From: Tiliqua scincoides
Taxonomy: Eukaryota; Chordata; Lepidosauria; Squamata; Scincidae
Length of the DNA: 64,000 bases
Assembly (NCBI RefSeq): GCF_035046505.1
Contig: NC_089830.1
Coordinates: 24,344,284-24,408,283, forward strand
Reading direction: 5' to 3'
Numbering within the stretch: position 1 is the stretch's first letter; each line of letters starts with the position of its first letter. The notes under the pieces were generated by a model that was not told the origin of the DNA, made no database searches, and saw only the letters and a list, made by a program, of their open reading frames with translations. Positions 1 through 11,850 of the stretch are shown here, one piece after another. Position numbers and translations under genes: made by a program.

Positions 1-1751
1 GATCAAGCCTCCAAATATGCTTCTTTTTGGTTGAACCAAAGAGAACTACTTTGGTTTTACTATAATTTATAGTTAACTTTTCATGTGCGCAGAACATTTA
101 GAGAGTATTCTGCGCATGCCAATAGAAGTAATAGAAAATAAGGCAATATCATCAGCATAAAAGAGGATAGATAATTTGGAGTCCCCTATAGATGGTGGAA
201 AGAAAGTGGGATCTTGAAATTCACCAATGATGTTATTAATATAAAAATTAAATAAAAAGGGTGCTAATAAACCACTTAATAAACTGTAAACCGCTTTGTG
301 AACTTTTAGTTGAAAAGCGGTATATAAATACTGTTAATATTAATAATGTTAATAATAAACAGCCTTGTCTAACTCCCTTCACTGTCAAGATCTTCTCTGA
401 AAGATGACCATTAGCTCCAAATCTGACTCTCATAGTAGAGTTAAAGTGCATTTTCTGAATTAGGGATAAAAGCCTCCTATCAATATTAGTGCCATATAAT
501 TTCTTCCATAACAAAGTCCTATCTATGGAGTCAAATGCCGAACTGAGGTCAACAAAAACAACATATAGTCTTTTACTCCCTATCTGTGTGTATTTATGAA
601 TCAGATGCTGGAGGATGAAACAATGATCAATTGTGGATTTTCCCTTTCTAAAGCCCGCCTACTCCTCAGCAATAATCTCATTTTCAGATGCCCAACTCTC
701 CAATTTGGAGAGCAAGTATTTAGTATATAATTTTGAAGCCACACTGAGTAAACTAATTGGCCTGTAGTTTTTAGGGTCCGCTCTAGATCCCTTCTTATAA
801 ATGGGGACAACAATACTGTCACCCCAGCCCAGGGGTAATTCACCAGTACGATTTATAAAGGTGAATAATTTAGAGAAGATTACACTCCACCAGTCGACAT
901 TTTGTTTGAATAACTCTCCTGGGAGCATATCTAAACCCGGGGCTTTGTTATTAGGCAGTGATAAAATAAGTTCTTTTCTTTCCTCCGGATTAATAGGGTC
1001 CCAACACAGGATATAATAGGGAGGAAAAAGAACCTGATCGCTATAAGGGGTAACAATATTCCCAGTTGGGCTATTACCAAAAATGGAAGAAAAGTGATCA
1101 TGCCACTGAATTGCAGTTATCTGATTGTCCAAAGAAACATAATGTGGGTTCATTCCTTTAGAGACCAAAAACCAGAATTTGGCAGAATCTCTGTCCAGGG
1201 CTGCCAAGCCCAAATCTTGCCACAATTTCTTTATATAGGCTTCCTTTTTTTTTTCTTCAGTAAATTTTTGTATGCTCTCCTATGCAAAACATACTGATGA
1301 TGATTATCGGGTGAATGCACATTTCTCAACTTTCTGAGAGCTTTAGCTAAACATCGTTTCTGATAAGCACACTGTTGATCAAACCAGCCCCTATGAAAAC
1401 AGGGAGCTTGTAGCAGAGGTTTGGAGGTGACTAATATAGGTCTGATTTCATCAACTATCTTTTGATAGGTGTCCAAGGGGTTATCAGAAACAGACATATA
1501 ATCTCTCAGTGCCATTAATTTTTCGGACTCTAAAAGTGAACTAAGTTGTTCCTGAATAGACCCGGACCAGTGAATCCTTCTCTCCCCCTGTACACATAAA
1601 TTTCCATTAAATTCTGGAAAATCAGTTAATTTTGAGGTTATACCTATTGATGGGAAGAGAGTCAACTGAATTGGCATATGGTCACTGTCCGGTCTACAAA
1701 GAACCCTAAAGGAGTGCAGGAAAGAAAAGATGGAAAGAGAATTCCAGTGGC
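1..1751 (-). mobile_element. LINE copy A, 3' part of ORF2 (endonuclease tail, linker, RT)
   Basis: On the - strand this stretch encodes the end of an AP-type endonuclease (PDSDHMPIQL near 1700), a linker, and a reverse transcriptase with [15 protein letters not shown] (near 740-780) and GVRQGCLL (near 360-390). The same order is seen in the copies at 21832-27151 and about 36135-39150. The reading frame is broken in several places, so this copy is dead. Its 3' end lies off the left edge of the window. The endonuclease resumes at 7926 after an inserted Ngaro-type element. The family looks like an Ingi/Vingi or I-type LINE by its RT motifs and CCHC-like tail, but the clade is tentative. Confidence 0.8.
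273..353 (+). mobile_element. 5'-truncated SINE tail inserted in LINE copy A
   Basis: An 81-bp insertion ending in the motif aaagcggtatataaata followed by TAA-rich sequence. It is flanked by the 7-bp direct repeat aataaac (266-272 and 354-360), a plausible target-site duplication. The same tail occurs near 18148-18246 and, more diverged, near 50330. Comparison with LINE copy B shows the flanking LINE sequence is continuous without it. Confidence 0.65.
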
Positions 1752-2756
1752 ACGTGAATTAGCGTGCCGCCAGCATTTGCCCTGCCCCCTCACGAGGCAC
1801 AGGAAAGGCCAGCCTTGCAGCCGATTGGCTGGAGGCTAACTGGTTTGGGGCCACGTGCAGGCTGCTCGGAGAAGCCAGCGCAGTCGGGACCAGGCAGCGG
1901 TCAAGGGAGGGCCTCTGCGTGCTGTTCCCCAACGGAAGGCCACGTGAGGTGGCCTCCGAGCTCAACCGACTCTGCTGTGGGAGCATTGCCTGCCCACCTG
2001 CCCTTCAGGGGTTCCACCTGGAGGGCAGTGAGCAGTATCAGGCAGTTGTGCCCGGCAGAGGCTGCTTAGTGCGGCTTGGGGGTTCCCCCCCTTGCTTTCA
2101 AGCAGGGGTTACACTTCGCTTCCCTTGGCTGTGAGCCGGTGGCTGGAGCTCCTTCGCTACCTGTTTGGGTTGGGGGTTGGCGTGCTTCGTGGGTGGCGAG
2201 CGGGACTGAGCGCCTCGCTCGCAGGCTCGGAGGCTGCTGAGCTGTGGCTATCGGCAGCGACGGGCTGGAGCCGCCTCCAGTGTTTTGCCCCACCCCGCCA
2301 ATTCAGGCGACCGGCTGGGCTGACGAGGGGCCTTGCAGGAGCGCGCCTTCTCCTGTGCCGGTTGGGGCAAGCTGATAAGTGCTGTGGCGAGGGGCCAGGC
2401 GTGCCTGAGGCCAAACTGAGCCTCCCGCTGGCTGGTTAGGGTGGCGGCGGGGCAGCGGCCGCCTGTAAGGCTTGCGGGGGCTGTGTGGGCGTGAGACCCA
2501 TCCTCCCGCTGGCAGGAGGGGCGAGCCCGCTGCTTGCAGCTGCGCCTTGGTTGGGGGCAGCTGGAGTGTACTGCCTGAGCTCCCTGCGGGCTGGGTTGGA
2601 CTGCGGGCCGTGTGTGTGCGGCTCCCACCTGCCCTCCTGCCCCACGTTTGCTTCCTGCCTCCCACATTAGTGGAGAGTGAATGGCAGGCGGTGTTTGCTG
2701 CTGGCTGTAGCTGTGCGGGCTGTTTGGAGTTGAGCCAACAGAAGCAGTCCTAGCCA

Positions 2757-3095
2757 CGCTTCCTGGGAGTAAGCCCCATTGAATAGAACGGGGCTTACTT
2801 CTGAGTAGACCTTGTTGGGATTGTGCCCTAAGTGGAGCCTGGGGTCGTTCAGCTGGGGATCAGTACTTTGTGAAGCAAGGTTGAGCAGTACTCACTGCAA
2901 ACCCCCCCCCCCGCTTGACCCTCCCCCCTTTTGGCTATTAATTACAATTGTTGTTAATTAATGATTGTTAAATAATAAGACAGTCATGATAAATAATAAG
3001 GCTTCAATCCTGTCTACACTTTCCTGGGAGTAAGCCTCATTGACTATAATGGGACTTACTTCTGAGTAGACATGCATATGATTGGGCTCTCAGAG
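2757..3095 (+). repeat. Two copies of a dispersed quasi-palindromic motif
   Basis: Positions about 2757-2830 and 3000-3095 each carry cctgggagtaagcc followed by an imperfect inverted partner ending ttctgagtagac. Related copies occur at 13077-13165 (reversed), 49690-49730, 55757-55820, and as the core of the tandem repeat at 39655-39995. The origin is unknown; it looks like a short interspersed element. Confidence 0.5.
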
Positions 3096-6000
3096 ATACT
3101 ATATATATTTCTCTAATAGAAATATATTGGAGGGGTGAGAGGTGGCTGGCAGTTGCCACCCCCCCCCCCAGGTTTTTTGTTGAGACGTCTGTATGCTCAA
3201 TGAGGAATAAGAAATCAGGTGGGAATCAGGTGCCCCCCCAGGTGGGAAATCAGGTGGGAATCAGGTGCCCCCCAGCTCGCACTGATTTCTTCCTCAGATG
3301 AGGAGGATGATACAGCTGAGCGGTGGCCTCTGGTTGCACAGGAAGAAGCTTTTGAGAAGGAGAGTGCAATGTGCAAAAGCTGGTTTGGGTGATGGTCAAT
3401 GCATCAGGTGCTTCCCTCCCCAGGGAGGTCTACCAGGAAGGGACGTGGGGCGAAACTAACGCAAATCCTTCCTTCCAGAGTAACCATTGGAGGAGCCTAA
3501 GGAGCGACAGGCTCCGGCCAGACCGCGGTTGTGCAAGTACTGTGGGACCCTGATGAGCAGCAGCAGCTGGCATCTTCCCAGGTTCCTGGGCAGGGACAGT
3601 TCAGGTTCTTATCTGTGGACACTCCATCATTTTCTGGGCACGAAAGAGATTAACCGCTTTGGACAAGCTCATTGAGTGACAGGGTCCGGGACCTCCAGTT
3701 GTTCAGGTACAGGCATTGGACCTTGATGAGCAGCAGCAGTCGTAAGGGGCATCTTCCTAGGCATGAGCCATGCCTCCGTTGGGGGTTTCCCCAGTTTCTG
3801 GTGTCCCTTACAGCCTCGCTCCTTATGCTGATGTCCTGTATGGGGTTTTCTCTCAGGGAGCCACGGAAGGGTCAGGTGAGCATCCATGAGTGGCTTAGGG
3901 GGATGTGGCCCTGCCTTTGGGTGGTCAACTCGCCTTGGCAGTTAAAGGAAAATTTAGCGGGGCGAGTTTGTTAATGTGTTTAGTTTATTGCGTGAGCAAC
4001 CTGAGCCAGCTTTGAAGGTGGGTGACCCAGTGCCTGTCCCCCAAGTGGGGTGAAGGCAGGAAAATTGATAAAAATTGGAATAATTGGTTGACCTGATATA
4101 TTATTTATGCTGCAGTAGTCATTCAAATGCAGGCAGCATGGGCAGCTGCGCTTTAAGTACCTGGATATTATCCCCTCGACTGGCAGGTTTCATAGCAGGA
4201 ATTGTGGGTTCAAATTATCTGGCTGGCCCGGTCCAATTTGGGCAATTGATCTGTTAGTGGGCATTTGCTCTGGGCGCAGCCGGGCCAGTGGCAGGGATGT
4301 TAGGAGTGTGATGTGTTCACCGCCCCCCCTCCTGCTATGAGTTTAACTCCACGGGGCGGTGCGGCAGGGCAGGTTGCACCCTTGCACATGTCAGCGGGCA
4401 GTGCAACGGCCAGCACTCGGTGTCCGTGTGCCCCAAGTTGGCAGGATTCAGGAGGAGTCCCAGGCTCCGAGCTGGGCAAGCCAAAAGTGGGGGCGGTCAG
4501 TCCCCTCAAGCTGGGAAGGTGGCCCACCCTGATTAGAGTAGAGGTGTGGGCTGTATTTTTGTAGGGGTATCCGAAGTTTTCGGATGCTCAATCATTAGTT
4601 GAAGGTTGTGACGAGGGATTTCAGATTCCTGCAGCCCCTCCCTCCAGGTCTACCTGGGCCAGGAATCTCCGGTCGGTAAAGGGTATGGAGGGAATAGTTT
4701 AAGCTAAGATAGATAAGGAATAGGGAGCCGGCCATCTGGTGGGCCCCTTTAAGTCTCCTCCGTTTCCCAATGTTTAGGTGTTCCCATTACGTGTAGTTCC
4801 AAGAAGGTCCCTGGACCTTCCATCTCATTCACCATCTGTCCTATCCTTGTGGGGGTTCAGTTAGTCATAGGATCCCTGCACACCTTAGTTCATTACGATA
4901 TATTCTTTGGACCAAGCTATCAGGGTAGTACATGGCTGTGGCCTTGGCGCCCTCATGGCCAAGGCAGATATTGTGTCTACAGTCAGACTCTTGCCCGTCC
5001 ACCCTGATGATTTTTGTTTGCTTGGTTTTCAGTTTAATGGTTCCTTATATCTGGATAAAGTGCTATCAATGGGATGTGCAATTTCCTGTGCCCTTTCGAG
5101 AAATCTGCCTCCCTTTTGGAGTGGTTAGTGGTGAGCAGAGCACGACTCGCCTCAATGGTCTATTATTTTGAGGGCCCCACAACTACCCTTACGTTTTTGG
5201 TATTGAATCAGACACTGTACAGCAGTGCAGTAGGCCGCCTGGCAACAGGTTGGTTAGGCTGCAGCCGCTAATTTGTGCTGGCCTCCAGGCTCCGAAATTG
5301 TCCTAGAGATATTTGCAGGTTCTCGTGGGGCATCTGAATTTTGCCTGCAGGGTAGTTGCCCCCGGCCAGGCCTTTTTTCAGGAGGCTGCATGCCTGCATG
5401 GCGGGTATTAGAGGCCTCACCATCGCCTGTGGATCACCCAGGACATGAAGGCAGATTGGGTAAACTGGTTACAGTTTTTGGAGTTTTATAATGGTGTATC
5501 CTTTTGGCAGCAGGAGTGTTTACTTGGGGCGGAGCTGAGGTTCACTCTGATGCTGCGGGTGGTTTTGGATTTGCAGTTATTTTAGAGAGAGATGGTGTTC
5601 TGCCCCTTGGCCGGATACATGGGTCTCAGAAGGGGTTACTGTAGACATGATTTTTTAGGGCTGTCCCCCCCTTGCGGTGGCAGTTCAATTATGGGCAGAG
5701 GAATTTGCCAACTCCACCGTGCGTTTCTGGTGCAACAACCAAGCTGTGGTTTTTGTCGTTAACCAGCAGACGTCCCAGTCCCCACAGGTAATGGGACTGG
5801 TGAGGGTGTTTGTTTTGCATTGCCTTAAGATTAACACCTTGTTTTTCATTAGGCACATCCCGGGTCTTGCAACGGCATAGCTGACACCCTATCTCGTTGT
5901 TTAGGGGGAGTGTTTCCGGCAGCTGGCACCAGGGATGTGGCGGGATCCGGACCCGATGCCCCTTTGGCTTAGGACCCTTGGCTGTGCAGAGCGCAGCATG

Positions 6001-6588
6001 TAATTTTGTCTGCGCTCGCGCCTTCTACCTGTCACAGCTATAAAAGGGAGGCAAGGGAATTTGAGGCCTTTTGGGCAGCCCTGGCCGTACCCCAAGTCTG
6101 GCCTATTCCGCCAGAACACCTGATGCGGTTCTTTTATACCTGCAGGGCATTAACGTATCATGTAGGTCTTTATCAGTGTACTTGGCGGCATTGGCATTCT
6201 GTGCCAAGGCCTCAAGTTTTGCTGATGCTGGTCTTGTTTGGCTGCACGTCCTGTGGTTCCGGGTGCCTTGTTCTGTCATGTTGATGCCTCACCTGTTATG
6301 TTTTTCCAGTTTAGGGTCCTTTTTTGCAGGGCAGTGGCAGACCTTGGTTTTCGGGTGGAAGATTACAGCCTGCACTCTTTCGGGATTGGGGCTGCATCGG
6401 CTGCAGCTGATATCGGCCTCCCAGCCCCGGACATTTAGAGGATTGGCCGTTGGCGCTCCTGCGCATTTAAATATTATGTCAGAGAGCCTGACAAGCGCTG
6501 AGTGGGATTCGCTCGGCTATTTCCCCCTCGCCCTGGTGGTAGGGGCGAGGAGTGATGCAGATACCACAGAAATTTCCAGGTGCCGCCT

Positions 6589-6830
6589 GTGACAGCGGTT
6601 GGGCGCTCTTTATACTGGCATTGCCAGGTGTTTATAGTGGCACTGCCACAAGTTCCTGTATTGCATGCTATATTTCCGGGCTCGTCCCGTGACAGCGGTT
6701 GGGCGCTCTTTGTACTGGCATTGCCAGAAGTTTATAGTGGCACTGCCACAAGTTCCTGTATTGCATGCTATATTTCCGGGCTCGTCCCGTGACAGCGGTT
6801 GGGCGCTCACTTGCACTGGCTTTGCCAGGT
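6589..6830 (+). repeat. Tandem repeat, about 2.4 units of 100 bp, inside the Ngaro-type fossil
   Basis: Units start with gtgacagcggttgggcgct at 6589, 6689 and 6789. Each of the first two carries two small hairpins, tggcattgcca and gtggcactgccac. The array sits between the recombinase and the SGNH region, where such elements usually keep cis-acting terminal or internal repeats. Confidence 0.8.
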
Positions 6831-9589
6831 GCTATATGGTTAAGTGATGCATGTTTCTGGAATTGTGATTCCTGTTTTTCCTGTCCATGTTCCAGGGCGG
6901 GAGCAGTTCGGGTCATTATCTTCAGCCACTCCATCGTTTTCTGGGCAAGGAAGAGGGCGGCATCCAGTAGCTTTGGCATGCAGTTGCAGCTTGGTTCCTT
7001 GGCTACTGTGCATTGGGTTGCACGGCAGGGGAATGCTGTGGGATTAGCTTCTTCCTGCTTTTTATGAGTTTGTGCATGCCCATGCCCAGCCTCACATCGT
7101 CGTTATACATTTGGGAGAGAACGACCTGGGCCAGAGGATGACTCTGTCCTTGAGGCTTCAGGCCTACAGCAATCTTCTCCACATTAATCAGCATTTTGCG
7201 GGACGGTCATCTTATGGTCTGACCTCTTGCCTCGCAGTGTTTGGCGTTATGCCTCTGATGTTAAAAAGATTGAACTGGCTAGGAAGAAGGTAAATTCATA
7301 TGTGAGGCGGGCGGTACCCCTTTACGGAGTCGGTGTCATTTATCACCCAGGCATCAGCTATGATGCGCCCCAATTGTTCAGAAGCGATGGAGTACACCTT
7401 TTGGTGTTGGGCAATTATGTTTTTCTTCTTGAATTGCAATAGGGCCTGTGGAAATTTATTTCCGTGTGGGGCGGTGGGGCCAAGCGTTAGGCTGACCCCC
7501 CGGGTGGCAGGTGTCGTGCGGGTTTTGGGTAGGTAAGGTCATATCGGTGTATACCGCAGGGTGGCAAGGGCCAGGTGGACTCCACGCTTGGTCATGCTGG
7601 GATTCCCGGCTGGGTGAGGCAGGCTGGATGAACCTCGGCCTGGTGGTAAAGGCGCACCGGGAGTTCGCTTGGGTGGCCTGAGCTAGCCTGCCACCCTGCC
7701 CCTTCGGGGTGACAATGAAGGGGGTGGCAGGCTTGTACTGATGCTGCCCAGAGTCTGGTGTGGTCACCCAAATCACTATAGGGGGAAGTAGACGGGAAGC
7801 TCCGTTGTAGAACCCGCATGACTTATTTGTTAGGCCCTGTTGCAATCTGAAGTATATTTAAATAGTTAATAAACTGCCCTTTGTACCATGTGCCCTTGCC
7901 TGTGTCTTTATTGGAGGGTGCTGGGTAAATCAATATATAATCTATAACACTGCTACCTCTAGGGCCGAAAAAGATATAGTCTCCAGAGTCCAAATCAGAT
8001 GAGGTACCATTACATATGCACAGTTGGAATTTATAAAAGAGGCTAAACAAAGCCCGGCCCTGTTTGTTTATTCTAAAATCTCGGGAAGATCTAACAGGGA
8101 GATGATTCATATCTTCAGGAGTAAGACCAAGCTTGTCACCAATATCAACATTATTTTGGCCCATAAGGGCGTTCATATCCTCAGCTAATAGGCAGGGTAT
8201 ATCAGGGAAATTATCAGCCAAATCCGTAAGGACCTGATCTAATTCAGGTAGTAAAGAATTATCAAATGATCGGGCAGAGGAAGGGGGACAGTACACATTC
8301 AAAAGGGTTATTTTAAACATCGGCGGCCATGTAATGTGTAAGGCCTGGATATTAGGGTTTGTGGAGATGTTTAAATCCACAACTGTAGGATTCTTATCTA
8401 CTGAAATAAGTATGGCTATACCTCCCCGTAAACGGCCTCCAAATAAAGATTTCATAGCAGGCTTGGCAGATGTAAGATAACCCTGAAGAAAAGGGGGCAT
8501 AGAGAGGGACAACCAAGTTTCTTGAACAAGAATCACATCAAATTGAGAGCAAAAATCTCTAAATTCTTTATCTACCACTTTAGTTTGCCATCCAGCAACG
8601 TTCCAAGATATAAAAGTAAACTTGTAAGAGGTATTTTGCATAGAGGGAGGTAGTCATGAACTATTAGATTTAACTAAGGGAGTAATTAACTGAGTAATAG
8701 GAGCAATCCCTGGTTGATCCAATGCACAGAATCTCCCACCTTGTTTTTGGTTATTTAAAGTTGTGTTTACAAAAGTTTCAGTCTGCGAATGGCTCAAAAA
8801 GGCCTGAGTGACTGATCCCGAAATACTACAATGTATATCTGAAATATTATTTTGGATAGGATTCGTATAAAGATCTAGAGGAGAAAGAGGCTGAACAAAA
8901 GATCGCTGGTTATCCATATTAATCCCAGAGGACCTAGATAGGCCTTGGAAATTTGCAGAAGAAGGAGAATGATCAACACCATTGGGAAGATCTATGCTGA
9001 GCATAGTAAGAAGTGATTGAAGCCTATTGATAATATACGTATTTTTGGCCATCTTTAGGGAGAAGGAAAAAACCTGTTATCAACGTAGCCTCCTCTTCAG
9101 AAATTGGGTCTAAATCCAGGGCTTTCACTGAACCAGAATCCCCTTGAAGTACGGGAAAATAAGTAGAAGTTAAAATCTTCTCATAAGAGATAGAACTATT
9201 TTTATGTAAAGTAACAGAAATCTTCTCAATATTCAGATCCTTGGAACATTTCCCACCCATCTCCTTTGGGTCTAAGTTGATTAAATCATTCGTCACAGCG
9301 GGGTGAACATGTTGTGAATAAACACAAATTGGCTTACAGGTTACAACAGAATTACAATGAACATCAAATAGCGGTAAAGCTGAAGAAGTGCGAAAATGTC
9401 TTTTAACCACAATATTTGCCTTGGCAAGTCTTTCTTGGCAATTCAAGAAACAGTTGAGCAAGAGATACATTTACAAATGCAACTCTTACACCTGAGACCA
9501 GGGTGGGGAATAAAAAATATTCCACCTCCCTGATCTCATCCATAGAGATAAAAAGGATCTCATCCTTTAGCACAAGTAGGAGAGCCTAT

Positions 9590-10018
9590 TAAACAAATTA
9601 AACTTGGTAAATATCCAAAGAACAAAGATGGCAGATCATTCAGATCAGAGTGGTTTCAACATTTTAAGTGGTTGGAATATTCTTCAAAACTAGATGCTAC
9701 ATTTTGCTATCCATGTCGCCAATTTGTTCCATTTACTAAAGAGCAAGCTTACATAAAAAAAGGATTTAGCAATTGGAAGGCTGCATTGGATAAAACTAAA
9801 TCAGGATTTTTCAAGCATGCTTCATCTGAGACCCATGTGCAGGCTATGTTAATGTGGAATGAAAGAAACCAAAGAACTGATTCAAATACATCTATTTCAA
9901 CTCTAATTAATGACAATGTGCTTGAAAAACATAGGTATTACATTTCAAGCATTGTTGAAATTATTCAGTTTCTGGTAGCTAATGAGCTTCTGAGCTGTAC
10001 AAACTGTAGCTAATGAGC
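9590..10018 (+). pseudogene. hAT-type transposase fragment with TTF/ZMYM-like zinc finger
   Basis: The + frame reads KYPKNKDGRSFRSEWFQHF and then CYPCRQF and KHASSETHVQAML, the C-x2-C ... H-x4-H layout of the TTF-type zinc finger at the N terminus of ZMYM1-like hAT transposases. The frame is open for about 130 residues and stops near 10010. The catalytic RNase H-like core and the dimerisation domain are absent. No terminal repeats were found. It is best read as a fragment carried into, or captured next to, LINE copy A ORF1. Confidence 0.65.
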
Positions 10019-10055
10019 TAATGAGAGAATTATTGCTCTCCCTCTGCAATACCAG

Positions 10056-10108
10056 GTAGATGGGACTCGTCAGCCTAGGAAGGCAGCTCATCTAAGAGAT
10101 AAAATTAA
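10056..10108 (+). repeat. Short fragment of the RTE-derived repeat
   Basis: About 50 bases (tagatgggactcgtcagcct and on) match, in reverse complement, part of the target-duplicated element at 14885-15356 (near 15240-15290). It shows that this repeat family is dispersed in the genome. Confidence 0.6.
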
Positions 10109-10794
10109 TACCAAGGGGAAAAAGCATTTGTATAAAAAAAGATTTTCCCTCCATAGGAGACTTTTTTTTTGCTGGTTTGGGAAAATTTAGAAAAAAACAA
10201 TTGATCCCTAAGAAAAGTTAGGGCAGCAATGGCCGAAGAACTTGACTTGACAGCAGATGTAGATATCGGAATAGATAAAAAGTCCCGAATTTCAACCTCA
10301 GCTGTCTCACCTGACAGCTTCAGAAATTACACTATTAAATATAAACTGTCCCCCCCCCCCCGCTTTAAAAGGGGTCTATCAGAATCCATAGATGATTTGG
10401 GAGACTCCACAATTCGGGGGAGGTTTTTAGATCTTGATTTAGAATGACAGGGCAATTTCACCCTAACTCTCCTCCTAGCGAGAAGATGGGATTTAGATTT
10501 CACAGATTTCAACTTTGTCCTTTTAGATCTTATAGGAACATTTTCAATTGGTTTACAAACATTTAAGTCAGAATCCAGAGTCATTGAGGGATTCCCCTGA
10601 GACTCTGAATGCTTCAAAGTGGAGCCAACAGTAGATGAATTTGCAGAAGCTGGAGAATCTACTCATGAGTAGATTACCTCCCCAGTCTGGCTTTGAAGGA
10701 AGAGGATCCATTAAAATGTTGGAGAGCAGGGGAGTTTGATTGAAACCCAAGTCTATTACAAGGCGTATTAAAGCTTCAATATCAGGAGGCAGGA

Positions 10795-11130
10795 GGTCTG
10801 GTCTAGAGGGTAGAGCCTCCATCTGCCTGAAGATAACATCCACAAGGTCGCCAGTTCGAGGCCACCGGCACCGTGGGACCTTGGAGCAGCTGACAAGCTG
10901 AAGCCGAGCAATTCCATCTGCTCTCAGCATGGGAGGATGGAGGCCAGAATGTGAAGCCAGATCGGAATGAAACACCTTGAATGTAGTCATTCTTGAAAGA
11001 AAGAACCTTCTTTGAAATTGTAAAAATCCCTATTTAATAAGGGATTTAATAAAGCCTGCCTATGTAAACCGCCTTGAATAAAGACCAAGAAAGGCGGTAT
11101 ATGAATACCTGTTGTTGTTGTTGTTGTTAT
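10795..11130 (+). mobile_element. tRNA-derived SINE
   Basis: The head has an A-box-like tggtctagagggtagag and a B-box-like agttcgaggcc near 10850, the internal RNA polymerase III promoter of a tRNA-derived SINE. The body is about 200 bases, and the tail has gtaaaccgccttgaa, aggcggtatatgaat and a (gtt)n run. It is inserted in ORF1 of LINE copy A in the opposite orientation. Only a weak 6-bp target duplication (tatcag) can be proposed. Confidence 0.75.
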
Positions 11131-11465
11131 TATCAGATTTTAATGATGCTATGTCCCGCAGAAGAAGCTATAAGGTGTTAGCTATCAGCATATTTTGAGT
11201 ACCCAAAGTATCAAAATAAATCCAACACAGGGGTTGACGCTGCTTGAGAATTGATTGTAGATGGATCATCAGATTGCACATATTTGTCCACAAAATCCAT
11301 TTGAGCAGGGTTCTTAATAGCTGCCGAAGGCTCATTCAGTAAATGTGTTTGTGATAAAGTCTTGGGTGGAGAACAGCAAAAGCTTGTCGAAGGATAAGAT
11401 GTTACATCAGAACCTAAAGGAGGACAATTACTTAAGCTGGATGAAGGAGAAGGAGAAGTACGTGG

Positions 11466-11489
11466 GAAAAAGTTTGTTATTTTAGCTTG
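11466..11489 (-). other. PIP-box motif QAKITNFF in LINE copy A ORF1
   Basis: Residues 31-38 of the ORF starting at 11579 (minus) read Q-A-K-I-T-N-F-F, fitting the PCNA-interaction consensus Q-x-x-[ILM]-x-x-[FY]-[FY]. The homologous region of copy B carries QLRIESFF. That the motif binds PCNA is inference. Confidence 0.6.
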
Positions 11490-11581
11490 AGTTGAAGTTC
11501 GATGATATTTCCTCTCATGATTCAGAGGGGATTGAATTTGTAAGTCCAGTTTTTTATAATTATTTCTTGTCAGTACCATCT

Positions 11582-11586
11582 TAGCT

Positions 11587-11653
<67 letters not shown>
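11582..11653. repeat. (CTTT)n microsatellite
   Basis: About 18 uninterrupted ctttc-type tetranucleotide units directly upstream of the copy A ORF1 start. Confidence 0.97.
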
Positions 11654-11696
11654 AAGGGAGCTCCAGGTACTCTCTTATTCCTCCTTTCTTCAATAT

Positions 11697-11850
11697 AATC
11701 TTATTTAAAAAGCAAACAATGAGACGACCACCAAGGGAGTACAGCCAAAAGGAGGGGTGGAATCTCAAGAGTTATTCTTATTTAAAAAACAAACAATGAG
11801 ATAGCCACCAAAGGAATACAACCAAAAGGAGGAGTGGGATCTTGAAAGAA
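11697..11850. repeat. Two-unit tandem duplication, about 74 bp per unit
   Basis: The stretch ttatttaaaaagcaaacaat and about 55 following bases recurs, with scattered differences, starting at about 11779. It lies just upstream of LINE copy A ORF1 and may be 5' UTR monomers of that LINE, but copy B does not show them. Confidence 0.7.

Larger units (their letters stand above)
1752..7925 (+). mobile_element. Broken Ngaro-type (DIRS-order) tyrosine-recombinase retroelement fossil
   Basis: A 6.2-kb insertion that splits the endonuclease of LINE copy A. From left to right it holds a GC-rich possible gag region (about 1752-4560), a reverse transcriptase of DIRS/Ngaro type (about 4900-5130, with the LLPVHPDDF and MGCAISCA motifs), an RNase H-like stretch (about 5520-5880), a tyrosine recombinase (about 6000-6500), three 100-bp tandem repeats (6589-6830) and an SGNH-hydrolase-like domain (about 6895-7440). 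An extra SGNH-hydrolase ORF is known from Ngaro elements. The copy is clearly broken, with roughly ten or more lesions, and is old. The junctions rejoin the host LINE without an obvious target duplication, which fits the DIRS order. Confidence 0.75.
7926..11660 (-). mobile_element. LINE copy A, 5' part (endonuclease, ORF1, 5' region)
   Basis: From right to left on the - strand: ORF1 begins at about 11579, ORF1 pieces follow at about 11211, 10617-10327 and 9470-8654, and the ORF2 endonuclease runs from 8641 to about 7926 (FISWNVAGWQTK, VQETWLS, SVIDYIL). The endonuclease stops at the Ngaro-type insertion and continues at 1751. A SINE (10795-11130) and a hAT-derived piece (about 9590-10018) interrupt ORF1. 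The ORF1 N terminus carries a PIP-box-like motif at 11466-11489. The copy is old and non-functional. Confidence 0.75.

Noticed and set aside
1759-2757. Several overlapping GC-rich open frames on both strands
   Set aside because: High GC lowers stop frequency; they lie in the gag side of a broken Ngaro-type element and show no host-gene motif.
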